Origin: Penicillium oxalicum
Lineage: Eukaryota > Ascomycota > Eurotiomycetes > Eurotiales > Aspergillaceae
Assembly: GCF_001723175.1 (NCBI RefSeq)
Contig: NC_064655.1
Location: 3,348,001 to 3,412,000 of the forward strand
Direction: 5' to 3'
DNA: 64,000 bases
A program made the position numbers and the translations under genes. Positions 13,418-25,077 of this stretch are shown piece after piece. Position 1 is the first letter of the stretch, and each line of letters starts with the position of its first letter. A model generated the notes under the pieces. It was not told the DNA's origin, ran no database searches, and saw only the letters and a list, made by a program, of their open reading frames with translations.

Positions 13418-16400
13418 TTACTCTGCCTTCTTAGAAGCTTTGGTCCGCAGCTTCATCAGCAGATAAACCAAGGCGTAAGAGCTGAGAGCAAACAGTGCCA
13501 CAATGCCAATGTCTCGCCATCCGTAGTAGTACTCTTTCAAATTAAGATTGTACAAGTAGTCGCTTCCATGCGTGTACTGACACACGCGGCAGCTCTCAGT
13601 CGCTTCAGGGTTGACCAAGTTCATTCGCGAGCCAATCGTCTGCATGAACTCCTCCAGGTATTTGCCACAAGTGGTGCCATTGGGTGGGTTGAAGATAGCA
13701 AACTCGCTATCCTTGCATTGGATATCGGTATCCCACAGGTTAAAGACGAGAAGTCCACCCATGAGATAGTTGAACGGGTTCAGCCAGTAGATCCAGTAGC
13801 GCCAGAAAGCCTCGATTTGAGCATAAGGCACCAGGACACCACAGAAGGAGACCAGGGTTCCGATGATGAGCGGGTTGACCAGCGCGGCAAATGTGGCATT
13901 GGGGGCGTAGGCGGCAACAAATTGACCAATTCCAGTGTACACAAACTCGTACAAGAGCATCATCAGGAAAGTTGGGCCCGATTTGCTGGCGGCGGTTTCG
14001 GCGCCGATGGTCCAGTACCAGCAGACGAAGTAGAGCACGCCACAGATAATCAGATATGGAATTTCCGAAACCACAAGAGCGGTGACAAAAGCCCACCAGG
14101 AGTACATCTTTGACTTCTTTTCGCGCTGTTCGTAAATGCCACGACGTTCCAGGAAAAGTGGCTGCAGTTGGGCAAGCACACCGGGCGCGACGAAGATGAA
14201 ATTGAAGATGGTAAACAGACGCAATTGCATATCGCCGATACTATCACCAATCATCCAGAAAGAGAACCCGTTGAAAAGAGCAGAGCCAATGTGCAGGGCG
14301 AACTTGTTGTTGACATAGTCGGTGTTGCGGAACAAAGCAGTGCTCATGCGAAGAGTGACCAGCTTTGTCTGTTCCGTGATGGAGGTGGCGAACTCTTGTC
14401 CATCGTCAAAAGTACCCGGTGGCTTAGAAGCGGCCGTGTTGATGATCTGGTCGAGCTCCTCGACTGCCCGGCTATGTTCTGGGGATTCAAGCCAGACTTG
14501 GTTCCAGTCCCGACCTTGACTGAGGTTGCCGGAGACGACATCAATCATGTGTTCGGCCGGGTTGGTATTGGGTGGGCACGGGGCACCGTAGCGACCAAAG
14601 TACTGCTTGACAGTGTTTCCGTTGTCGCCAATATCACCAAAGTAGACGGTCTTTCCACCCTTGGCGAGGAGGAGAAGAGTATCGAACTCGGCAAACAATT
14701 GGGCTGATGGCTGATGGATGGTGACAAGGACAGCTTGACCGACATCGGCCAACTTTCTCAAAAAGCGGACTGTGTTGTAGGCAGATTGTCCATCCAGACC
14801 GGAAGTAGGCTCGTCTAAGAAGATGAGAATGCTGGGTTTGGAAACAAGCTCAACACCGATAGTGACACGCTTGCGCTGCTCAACACTCAGTCCGGCCCCG
14901 GTGCGACCAACAAGAGTATCGGCGATGTCATGGAGCTCAAGAAGATCGATGATAGTATCCACATATTTTAGTTTCTCTTCACGCGGGACATCCCGTGCCT
15001 GGCGAAGCAGGGCGGAGAATTCAAGCGACTCCCGGACGGTGGCGAAAGGCTCAAGGACATCCAGTTGCTCACAATAACCAGCTGAGCGTTGGAACGACAC
15101 AGGCAGAGGACGTCCATCGACCATAATAGATCCCTTGATGGTTCCCTCGGTTTTGCGCTGAGCGAGAACATCAAGCAGTGTCGTTTTTCCAGCTCCAGAT
15201 GAACCCATGAGTGCACCAAGCATACCCGGCTTGACCCAGCCATACACATTATCAAGCAAAACACGATCGCCACTCGGAGTCTTGACTGTATAGGTCAGAT
15301 CTTTCCAGGTAAACACTGAAGTGTTTCGCACTAATTGATTCTCAACGTCGCTCTCATCGCGGGCATCTCCCTCAGAAGGAGTTTTGGACTTTTCGGCAAC
15401 TTGAGACTCCTCATCGAGGGCTGCACTGCGATGATGATGATGATGCTGCTTCAGACGCTCTCGGGGAATCACCAACGAGCTTCCATTTTCGCTGGGAGAT
15501 GTCCATCGAGAAGTTGCAAAGATAGTGGCGCCCACAAAGAGTGCCCACCATGCCCAGTTGATACCAAAGTTTCGCCACAGGTGCGAATGGCTGTAAGAGA
15601 GTGATGCGAGATACTGGTCACCGGTGACAAAGGTGTTTCCCTGAAGAGCACCCCCGACACCGGCACAGGATTGGTGAGCGCTATTCTGATAGCCGGGGCC
15701 TTGAGGAATGAGATTGACGCCGACACAGTCGATGTGCTTTCCGTGGAATTCGTTGGACAAAAGAGCCTCGAAACCGTACGCCAAGGGGTCGATCCAGAAG
15801 ATCCACTCAAACCAGGGATGCATCTGGGGCTTCTGAATCATGTAGCCGGTGTACATGATCAGCGCGGCGATAAGGAAACCGGAAACTTTAGAGGCACCGT
15901 CGAATGTCTTGAAAAGTGCTCCTACTGCTCGGAAGAGAGCAGTCATACTCTGCGGCATTGTCAGTAAAAATGCCACTCAGAGAAGACAAGTTAGAGTTTT
16001 TGCTCACCATGGTCGTAGCAAACACCAAAACCCAGTAAGTAAAAAAGGCACCAGCCGACATGGTCAATCCAACCATAAAATACACGACAACACTGAACAT
16101 TGAGATTTGGAACAACAGCACCGGGATATCGGCGGTGATTTGGGCAAGACAGAAAGCAGCGGGGTGGAACATGGCAAACCCTTTGTGCTTGACGAGAACT
16201 GGACGGCCCTCGAATGATTCTGTGACTTCGGACATTGCAAGAAGACTATTGTACAAAAGAGAGAAGAAGAGCGCACCGGACTTTGTGAAAAGACCGGCCG
16301 AGTTATCTGGGGCATTGTAGAAGAGTGACCCAGCCACGAGCGCCTGGACGAGGGTAGCAACTTGTTTGATGATGAAAGTCGGCTTGTCACCCCAGATAAT

Positions 16401-17756
16401 CTGATACTGACGCACGATGCAGGCTTTCACTTGTTCACCAAAGCTCACGGTGTAGGGGCTGTCATTGGGTAGACGTTTCGATGTCTCGAGAGCTACACCA
16501 TCCTTGAAATCTTGAGTCCTCTGGTGTGCAATATCGGACTCAGGATAGCTGTACTCGGAGATAGCTTCTTGATAGATTGGAGATGTCTCGTAGAGTTGGC
16601 GCAGTGTGTCTTTGTTTCGTGGGAATCGATTCTCGTATCCCTCGCGGATACGACGCTCGGTGGGAACCGTCACACCAGTGAGGTAGTCGGCGATGTTTGA
16701 ACCTTCACGGCAGACAAAGCCTGCCTGTTCCATAAAAGGGCGCGCTTGAGCACGGGAGCCGTAGAAAATTTGCTCACCCTCATCCAGAACAAGAACCTTG
16801 TCGAAAAGATCGTAAATACCGTTTCCTGCCTGATAGAGTGTCACGATAGTCGACAATCCCAGGGTGTCTGTCATTGCACGGATAGCCTTGGTCCATTCCA
16901 ATGCAGTGCTAGCATCAAGGCCGCGAGTACTGTTATCCCAGCAAAAGACGGATCCTCGGGTGGCAAGACATTCAATGATGGAAACACGTTTACGCTCTCC
17001 GCCAGACACGCCACGAACAAACTCGTTGCCAACTTTGGTGTCCTCGGTGTGGGAGATACCGAGCGCTTCCATAAGGAATTTCTTTGACTCGGTGGAAAAT
17101 TCTTGTGGGGACTGAATGCCGTCGGGAAGTTTGAAGGGAACCTTGAGGCGAGTTGCAAAGTCCATGGTTTGACCGACAGTCAATGTTGGGAAGAATAGCT
17201 CTTCCTCGGTATTCATAACAATTTGGCCACGGTATGCTTTCGCCTCTTTGGGGGTGAGTGAGCCGAAGCGCACGTCGCCTGTGACTGATTGGTATCCTCC
17301 TCGATGGTTAGACAGCAGTTTAAGTAGCGTGCTGCATCCTGAGCCCGGTCGTCCCAAGACGAGAAGCATCTCGCCAGGTTTCACGCATCCATGACTCTTA
17401 TTCAGAATGGTCCGCAAGGGGGTCTTGTTTCGAGATTCTTTGATGTGCTGGGGGATGTTGAACTGTGACAGGACATTTTCGTTCACTGCAGCTTCAGCAC
17501 TGACGACATCCACGCTCAAGTCTCGCCAAGTGACTCCTAATTCCTGGCGTTTGAAACCGGACGCCATCTCTCGCTCATGCTGTTCTTGGACTCGATTCAA
17601 TAACCCCCAGTCGTTGGCTGGTTTGTGGGGAGGGCTGTTGGGAGGGCTATTGGGTCGAGAGTTGTCGTCACCAAAGACGGTGGCATTGCTCTCGGTCTCA
17701 TCCTTCAGATCGGCCGAGGCCTGATTGGGAAATGGTTTTTTGTTGACTTCGTCCAT
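13418..17756 (-). CDS. PDR-type ABC transporter (ABCG, AtrB/PMR1-like)
   Basis: Full-size ATP-driven efflux pump of the plasma membrane with the reversed NBD-TMD-NBD-TMD order. Two exons, 17756-16008 and 15949-13418, with a 58-nt intron (GTGAGC...GCAG), about 1426 residues. NBD1: Walker [12 protein letters not shown] near residues 135-145 with Cys in place of the usual Lys, signature [10 protein letters not shown] near 250, and Walker B region [12 protein letters not shown] near 270 with Asn where Glu normally sits. NBD2: canonical Walker [12 protein letters not shown] near 833, degenerate signature LSVEQRKRV near 937, and canonical Walker [13 protein letters not shown] near 958. This asymmetry is normal in fungal PDR pumps, where only one of the two ATP sites is catalytic. 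Two six-helix membrane blocks follow the NBDs. The linker before NBD2 carries a run of His. ATG 17756 is preferred over the ATG at 17858 because the family N-terminus begins with a short acidic, Ser/Pro-rich tail. Length and the motif [10 protein letters not shown] suggest the AtrB/PMR1 subgroup; that is inference. Confidence 0.93.
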
Positions 17757-20012
17757 GACGGGCGATGACACACAGAAGCGACAAACGAGAGGTATCCGCA
17801 CCAACCCCCCAGAGGAGGCGGTCCGTCCATCTTTATAATATCCGCGTCTGACTGCCAAATTTTGGTTTCACCCTGATCTTTGATGCTCTTCAAATTGTCA
17901 GGTGGGTCTTGAAAGAAATCTCGGCGGCGGCGTTTGATCTCGCCGACTTCCGTCCTGAAAACTCCGTGCAGATGCGACTGGCTCCTTTCCACATGTGACT
18001 AGCGATCTAGAAACATAGATCAACAGCCCGATTGCCAAGAGAGAATGACACATTGCGTTTCAACATCCTTTCAGATGGGTCCGATTACCATGTGTTTGCG
18101 GCTTCCATGGAAGATTTCTAGCTCCATCTCCGGTAGCGCTGCTGCGCACGCGTTGTGGTTTGTCCGTCTACGCATAACAAGTGGACTCGGTGGGGTGTTC
18201 CCGATGATTTACGCCGACTCCGAGAACCTTCAACGGTTCCTCCGTCAGTCGCTGATTGGTGCAGAGGCTAGAGTCCGCTGACTCAGCGGCTGCTAGACTC
18301 TCCCCGAAAATCTGGCCCCCCGATGGAATCGGATCACTTGAACAGTTTGAATTGTTGTCTCTGATGTGTCTTCTAGAGAGTCGGTGTCAGATACGGCAAA
18401 GTACTATCGATGCCAAGATAGGTCTTCAGGGGGCGAAGACTGGCAAAACCCGATCGCCATTTGGGAGCTTCCAGTCAGATTGATCGCCCTTCCTGATCGA
18501 GCTATTGCAGACAGCACGCTGCAAGATAGAAGCTTTTAGAAATGACGACATGGCCACAAGGAAGGTGCGTGAAACCGCTTGCTAGGTACAGGCGACAAAA
18601 TATTCGACTTAATCCTATGTGAGTATCGATCTTGTCCCTGATCGACCACACGGTGAATTCCTACATTTGGTATTTCTGCTGTACAAGCTGGAGGTATTTT
18701 GACACATATTGCCTTCGCCTGGAGAGTCCCGTCCAGCGGTGGAAACCTGTTGACTGTCCGAAATCCATCAACAGACAAAAAGGCCTGATATGAATGGTTG
18801 CAGGGCTCGAACCGGAGATAATTGACTCCCTCAAGGGCGGCTGTCTCCCAGTGCTTTGTGGGAATACCTCTGTTATCTACTAAATTTGAGAGTAGTAGCC
18901 GCTGAAATACTGGGCCAACTGGTCCAAGTTACTTTAGAGTCCCAAGCCGCTTCCAGCAGTTGCTGTTGCACATAAGATGACCATGTGTGTGTATCAGGCT
19001 GCTCTTTATCATCGTACTTCCAGGGCAAACCTCTGGCAGGATCCTTCCTTCTTGAATACCTGGCAGGTCATTGGTACTACAGTACTTCCTCACTTTACTG
19101 CAACCTTCCACTCCAAGCCCGTCACGTCATGGCCGCTTACTCAGCGGAGATCGACCCCCGTACACGAACATCCCGCCCCACCGAACCTTGCAGACTAATT
19201 TCCCATCTTGGCTACCGAACTTAGTGAAAGTGTTTGAAGCGATGCTTATGTTATCAAAGGAGGACACCCAAGTCTCTGCCAAAAATCGTCGTTTCGTTTC
19301 GTGTCTTAAAACTCCAATTTATTAGCATTATCTGTGTTGTGAAGCTTCACCAATTCACCGGATTAGTGGAATCACCTCTAAGACTTAAATCAGTCGTCAA
19401 GTCGTGTTATCAGGTCTGATCAACCTCGTCAGCGACCTGTAGATTCTCGGGGCATTGGCTCCTCCGAGCGGCCGATTATATTAGTTTGAAGAGCATGCAG
19501 TCTGTCACAATAGTGATACCGGATCGAATTTAAAGTTTGTGAGGTGGAGTCGACCGTCAAGGATTGACTGTGCGATCTGGAACCGCCATGACCGATTGAC
19601 ATTTTTTCTCACTATTTTCGGGTTCTCTGATCGCCAAAAGCCGAGCCTAGTCCGATTCACCTGCCAAGATGCAGCGCACCGTATTTTCGATATTACAGGT
19701 CCTCGGTCCAACGTGTCTAGAACCCGCTTACATGGAAAATTACTGATAAGAAGATGAGGGATTTCAGTATGTGATTTCTAAGTCATGCATACTGAAGCAG
19801 AATAAGCACTCAACTGCTGGACTCTCAAGCAGCCATCGGGCCTGCCTATGATGCCAGAACCCAGCAAGAACAAAAAAAAGAAAAGCAGCCAGCTGAAAAA
19901 ACACAAAGCAAGGTGATCACCGCAATCACTCCCGAGGCCCTTGCTCTCTTTCTCCCGTGTGTTGCTCGGAGGGTACTTGTCTTGACCGAGCTTGGGTGCC
20001 AAATGGACTCGC
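17757..20012. other. Intergenic upstream of the ABC transporter, no gene seen
   Basis: Apart from the candidate TATA element, only short random frames are present. A string resembling a tRNA T-arm near 18810 does not fold into a full tRNA. Confidence 0.55.
17830..17842 (-). promoter_or_regulatory. Candidate TATA element of the ABC transporter gene
   Basis: Read on the minus strand, an AT run ending in TTATAAAG lies about 80 nt ahead of ATG 17756. It would give a short leader. The longer in-frame start at 17858 lies upstream of it, which argues weakly for the shorter protein. Confidence 0.3.
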
Positions 20013-21589
20013 TCACATGGAGAACGGTTGGCCGCGGCATTTATTGCACACCTCGTGCAAATTACCTTTTGCGTCGATGAAGCAGCTTTGATCGGCTTCA
20101 TGGTCTCCCTGAACGCAATACTGTGCAGGGAATTCGATGCAATAGGCACAGATGCCTGAGTCCCAGAATCGAATCGGGCGTGGGACATCACATACAGCAC
20201 ATCTGAAATACCGAGACCGGGATCGGCTGGGGTCGCTAGAGAATGCTTGTTCTTTCTCTACCGACTCTCGGTCATTGGCCCGGTGGTTGTGAGAGAGGTG
20301 CCATACCTCGGGATCAAGCGATGGGTCAGTGCCTTGGCCCATCTGGTTATTCCAGGGAGCTGATAGCTCCCTGACCGAACGCTCGCGACTCGAAACGGTG
20401 CAGACTCTCTTGGGATTCACCTTGGCCTCCAGGTGAGTTTGGCGCTTTCGTCCGTGATCGGGAGACGCCGCCGCGACTGTTGTGCGGGAAACAGATTTCT
20501 CCTTATCAGCGTATGGAGACTCCCTCGCGCTCTCGTTTCGTTCTCCGTCTGCATCCGTACTGGAAACTTCAGACGGGATGTCCTCCGCATCGCTGAACAG
20601 GCCATGAGCCGGGTTACTCTCAGTGGACTGCGCCCTTTCAAACGGGTGAGGTGAGTTTGAATCATTTCGGAGGGCTGGGAACGGAGGCTCGAACCCCTGA
20701 GGCAAAGGTCGGAGCCAGCTTCCGGTCATTGGCAAGACTGGGAGACCGCTCCAAACACTGGAAGTTCCGAAGGGAGGATTCGAAAGGGCACCGAAAGCCT
20801 GGTACGGACCTGAAGGATGTTGAAGACCAAGGGGGTTTTGAGCTTGAGAGGGTTGTTAGCAAACAGTGAGGTTACCCTTCCACGCGAATCAGCAGAAACT
20901 CACTTGCGAGTACGTATGGCACATAAATTGGATTCGCGATGACCGGAAGCATCGATCCCGGGGCCGGCGAAGATGAAGGCGCGCCGTGGGGGACTCCTCT
21001 GTCCATTGGCGCAATATTCGACAAACATTCAATCGATCTAGCACCTTCCGATGGACGTTCTCTCACAGATGCTGTATTTGACCGACTTTCTCTCGGCAAA
21101 ACTTCATTGCGCAATCTTTCATTTGATGGCGCCCGAGTCCCCCGCCGCTGCCGGCCACGACTTTGGCTTGCCACATCGCTTGAGGGCAATACGGTCCTCG
21201 GCTGATCCTGATTTTCCCCGCTATTGTTCTCCTGCATCATTCTGATCCTTTTCTTGTTTGCGCACTGGTTGTGTTTCTATAGAGGAACAAAGCCATTAAC
21301 ACCTGACATCAGAACGACAAGTGGAAACTCAACTTACCTCCAAGCCATAAGCTCGGCAATCGCTGCACCAAAGGGTTTGTCGTTTGGCATTGTTCTTTGC
21401 CACAAATTCTTCAACTGGTCTGACCAGGAAGCATTTTACGCACTTTTTCGTCGCGGTGCTTTGAAGCGAGGTTCCAGCTTGAGGCTGGGGCTGGGGCTCG
21501 GGCTGGGGCTCGAGCTCGGGTTCTGACTCAGATGGGGGAGGAGTGCTGCTCGATTGCGAGCTTGTACTGCAGAAGAGAGACATCGTCAC
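20013..21589 (-). CDS. Fungal protein with two Cys-rich (zinc-binding-like) modules
   Basis: Function unknown. Three exons inferred: 21589-21338, 21276-20904, 20842-20013 (introns of 61 nt each), about 484 residues. Residues 1-45 are low complexity, rich in Ser, Pro, Glu and Gln. Module 1 (about residues 48-95) has the pattern C-X2-C, a Phe-containing spacer, then C-X2-C (KKCVKC ... LWCSDCRAYGLE) followed by Cys/Lys/Arg, as in small fungal zinc-binding domains. A long Ser/Arg-rich, probably disordered middle follows. Module 2 is the last 65 residues and contains nine Cys and two His, beginning RCAVCDVPRP and ending VCNKCRGQPF. The joins restore GLEKHNQCANKKR at intron 1 and keep one open frame across intron 2, whose branch-like CTAAC is 13 nt before the acceptor. 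DNA or RNA binding is possible but not shown. The start could also be the second Met, two codons downstream. Confidence 0.7.
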
Positions 21590-22197
21590 AGTTCGATGAT
21601 CTTTCTCTTAGGGTCAGGCTAAATGAGTGGATTTTGCGTGTCGCGTATTCTGTTCAAGTTAGACAAGTGCTTTGAGACATATAGAACGCAGGTGACACCT
21701 GCTGAGAATGTCATTCGGGTCACGTACTGTAGTGTCGTGATGGCAATGTTCTCTTGCCTAAAGATGTATCAAGGAATTGCCGGGGCAGCAGATTGCAATC
21801 CTGAGGTGGTAGTAAAGGGAATGGTGGCTCTGCTTCAAGCCTGTCGACTTTCTTGCAAGACGGGATAGGGGGAATTGTCTTTACCCACTCTTTGGGAACA
21901 AGAATCTTCTCTCTCAGAAACGTCCTGTCATAAATCTTTGATACAACAGATGTATCATCAGGAAAGGGTCAGCACTAAGAACTAGCTGTGACCCGTTGTC
22001 TGGCCGTCCGTCAGGCCAACTGTTAGGTTCTCTTGATTCCAAGGCAGGATCACGGCACAAATTCTATGTACACTTCTGCGTCAGTAGTCCAGTACATTTT
22101 TTTCAAACTTGTCTTTGCAGATGAAATCCACGGCCAACCCAAAATGCAAAAGAAGAATCAAGTGCACAAAATCAATGCCGCATTTCGTCAGGCTGAC
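21590..22197. other. Intergenic, no gene seen
   Basis: This is the 5' flank of the Cys-rich protein gene and the 3' side of the exon-repeat array. Similarity to the array units fades here. Confidence 0.5.
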
Positions 22198-23899
22198 CTC
22201 GCGTCTGATGTTTCCGAGAAAAATTCTCCCGGTGTCCTTGCAACTGTATTTTCGCAGCTTGAATGAATATTTCGGAAGAATTGGCACTGGATTTTGTGTA
22301 TACATGAGTTAGCATGTTGTCATGTAGCACTTGTCTGAAAAAACGTTGCTCAAATAGTAATCAGAGAAAATGATTTCCATGGCGTTGTCGAGTCACTTTC
22401 ACTCGCTTGTTGCACTGACCTGCTTTTGATTCCTGTTACTCGCTGGAAGTATCAGAGAACAGATTCAAACTGTGGCTGGGTAACACGAATCTTGAATTTA
22501 GGTTGATACTGCGTAACCCAGATCCTCACCTTCAGATCGTTGCTGCGTAACCGTGAGTTTTTAAGCTCAAAGCTCAAATACTTCGTGAAACTTCGGTGTC
22601 TGCTTACTGGTATACATAAGTCAGCGTGGGAAACAGATACTAATAGATGCCAGAAGGATGGGATTACAGCGATAAGAGTCTGCTGTAATTTTGAGTTAAA
22701 TTTGCTGGCCTGCCATACTTACCTGTTTCTGTTTTCTCTCCTCTGTGGTAGAGAATATCAGCGGCCCAGTTCTGAACGATCGGCAGCTGTTCAACTTTGA
22801 TTTCGAAGCCTCAGATGAGCGATCTGCGTGAAGATTCTGCGTCGGCTAGGAAATATATCTTGGTTAGTTTATCATCGTCGAACAAACGAGAAGATATGCT
22901 CGGAAAAATACTTCCAGGAGTCAATATCTGCCTCACTTTTGGACAACTTCACTCGTCCTTTTTACTTACCTTTTCTGTTGTGGTTTTTCGTAGAGAATAT
23001 TAGAAGTCAGGTTCAGCCTCCTGATGCGTAACCGAGGCCTTCTAGTTGAGATCAAGGCTGCGGAGTCGTGATCGTCACCTTCGGACTGCTGCTGCGTAAC
23101 GATGATCTTTGAGCTTATATCTTAGATCTTCCGTGAAGCTTCTGTGTTAGCCGGTTAGTATGCAGCCATGAGCTCAATGTTATAGGAACAGAGGGGAAGA
23201 TTTGCCTGAAAAGACTGTTTGAGTAGACAGAACTTGCTGAGACTTTTACAGATATTCGCTGGGTGATCAGACTAACCTTTTCTGTGCTGGTTCTTCGCAA
23301 AGATATCGAAGGCCAAGTTGAGTTTCTTGATGGAAACCGAGGTTTTCTATCTCTGTTCAATGTCGCAGAGCCGTGATGGTTGATTACAGACTGCTCCGGG
23401 GTAACTGTAAGCTTTCAAGCTGAGAGCTTGAATATTCTGTGTAAACTCTGTGCTAGCTGAGGGGCATATCGACATTAGCTCTTGATGATAGAAACAAACA
23501 AGAAGATTTCCCAGAGGAATAAGTCTCAGTGGACAAGTTTTGCTGTCGCTTGGAGCAAGATTTATTAATGGGTGATAGGTACCTTTTTTGTTCTTGGTCT
23601 TCCGTAGGGAATATCAAGCTTGGATTGTTGCCAAGTATCCGAGCTTCTCGAGTCGAAACAATAAATTTTCTGCAAGTTCGAGTGTTTGCTCTTTGATACG
23701 TATGTGTCGAAGTGCGATTGTGAAAGTGTAGAAGATGAAGGAGCAGAACGAAAGGGTCTAGCTGCGGATTTATACAAGACGTTGACGGAAGTTTGTACCA
23801 TTTCCCGTGCAACTGACACTTGTTTGCTTGTCTCGAGCAGAGAACATTATTATTTGATGCGCACTTAGAAGATCAAACGATTCTGTACAGGCACTTACT
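22198..23899 (-). repeat. Tandem array of diverged exon-intron units, unknown gene or pseudogene
   Basis: Read on the minus strand, seven exon-like segments end in splice-donor strings and start after acceptor strings: up to 23899, then 23669-23583, 23447-23277, 23141-22970, 22836-22723, 22599-22420 and 22286-22198. The intervening introns are 229, 135, 135, 133, 123 and 133 nt long, and several have a CTAAC branch point 6-20 nt before the acceptor. Exon segments resemble each other near the 5' end (F-T-K/E/Q ... L-K) and at the 3' end (a GATATTC-TAC-like block before AAAAG and the donor). Segment lengths 87, 171, 114 and 180 are multiples of three; 172 and 89 are not. Every copy longer than 100 nt meets a stop codon in each frame, although one (22599-22420) stays open for about 47 codons. 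No known family was recognised. It could be an eroding repeat-protein gene or a spliced non-coding RNA. Confidence 0.6.
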
Positions 23900-24381
23900 T
23901 GCAGACCCTCGGCCTGTGTTGTCCATCGAGGCCTTACAGTCAAACATGGTCGATATGCCCTAATCCACACCCCAACTTTAAGATTTGTACCATCATTTCA
24001 TTGTCTTTGACTGAGTCATTCTGCCGTCAAGGTAGCAAGGCCTCGATTTCATCCCAGAGGCATACAGCAACAGGAGCAGCGTTTGGCTCCATTACTGTAA
24101 CGGGTCTCTCTACACGGGATCAGATATTCATGCCGCGCATCACCCACTCCTCCATGATTTACACCCTGCGTGTTCCATACACTTCCGTTCTTAGCTCAGG
24201 GGTGCCAATTACGTCATTATCCGATCGGCATCCCCGGCAGCGATCAGCCGAGGACAACTACCCCCTCTTTGGCACCGTTGTGATATTGACCACCCCTTCT
24301 GTTCCTCTTCCCCTGACTATCTCTTGACATTTGGCGATATTGAGGTGTCGCATTTCACTATTTCTTGTCTTATCTTTCGTC
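23900..24381. other. Intergenic, promoter side of the TspO gene
   Basis: No gene recognised. This segment separates the minus-strand array from the plus-strand TspO gene, so it may serve as a divergent promoter if the array is transcribed. Confidence 0.45.
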
Positions 24382-25077
24382 ATGCCGTGGTCTTTTGTCT
24401 TGCCTCAGGCGATCTTTGCGTCGCCGCTTCTTGCGGTCGCAACACCCATTGGTGTTGGAATGACCTCTGCACTCCTCACCAGTCGTAAGTTAAACACTGC
24501 CATTGACCCTCGACTTTGTGACAGCCACGAAGGAAGCTAGGAATAAAGCGTGATTCAAGATTGGACTGCAGAGCAAAAGTTGCTAGCTTTCTGGATGATC
24601 ATTCCGGCTTACAATTCCCTGCGTTCAGGCTCAAACACCAAAGACACCTACAAGCAACTCCGCCAACCGCCCTTTAGCCCGCCCGCTTGGTTGTTCGGAC
24701 CTGCTTGGACCGTTCTGTACGGTCTGATGGGCTATGCGTCTCACCACTCTACCGCTGTTGCCTCGCAATCTCTTCTTCCGGGCCTTCATGAGGCCAACCA
24801 GACCGCGCAAGTTCTCTACACGTCTCAACTGGCGCTGAACTTCCTTTGGACTCCACTCTTCTTTGGCATGGGACGGCCAGCAAGTGCTTTGGCGGATATG
24901 GCTTTGTTGATTGGCAACGTGTCAATTCTGATGGCGAACTGGTGGGACAGCGACCGCACGGCTTTCTGGTTGATGACGCCGTACTTGGGCTGGCTAAGCT
25001 TTGCGTTCTACCTCAACGCAGGAGTGGGATATCTGAACAATTGGACTTTGTATCCCAGCAAATCGCATGCGGAATGA
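24382..25077 (+). CDS. TspO/MBR family membrane protein
   Basis: Five-helix membrane protein of the translocator/peripheral benzodiazepine receptor family. Relatives bind porphyrins, haem and sterols, in mitochondrial or secretory membranes. Two exons, 24382-24484 and 24629-25077, with a 144-nt intron (GTAAGT...TTCAG), about 183 residues, normal for the family. The join gives TSRSNTKDTYKQLRQPPFSPP, matching the family's first-loop pattern of Lys-Pro-Pro-Phe/Tyr before the Trp-rich helix. Diagnostic parts are PPAWLFGPAWTVLYGLMGYAS in helix 2, QLALNFLWTPLFFG in helix 3, a Trp-rich segment near WWDSDRTAFW, and PYLGWLSFAFYLNAGVGYLN in helix 5. An alternative acceptor inside the intron (after position 24525) would bring a stop codon within nine codons, so the longer intron is preferred. 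The neighbours are unrelated. Confidence 0.88.

Noticed and set aside
13568..15967. Plus-strand frames up to 181 codons opposite the ABC transporter
   Set aside because: They mirror the codon structure of the real minus-strand gene and have no features of their own.
18800..18840. T-arm-like string (GGCTCGAACCGGAG) suggesting a tRNA
   Set aside because: The flanking sequence does not form T, anticodon or acceptor stems.
24485..24628. Shorter intron in the TspO gene using an acceptor near 24525
   Set aside because: It leads to a stop after nine codons and breaks the conserved loop; the longer intron restores the family sequence.
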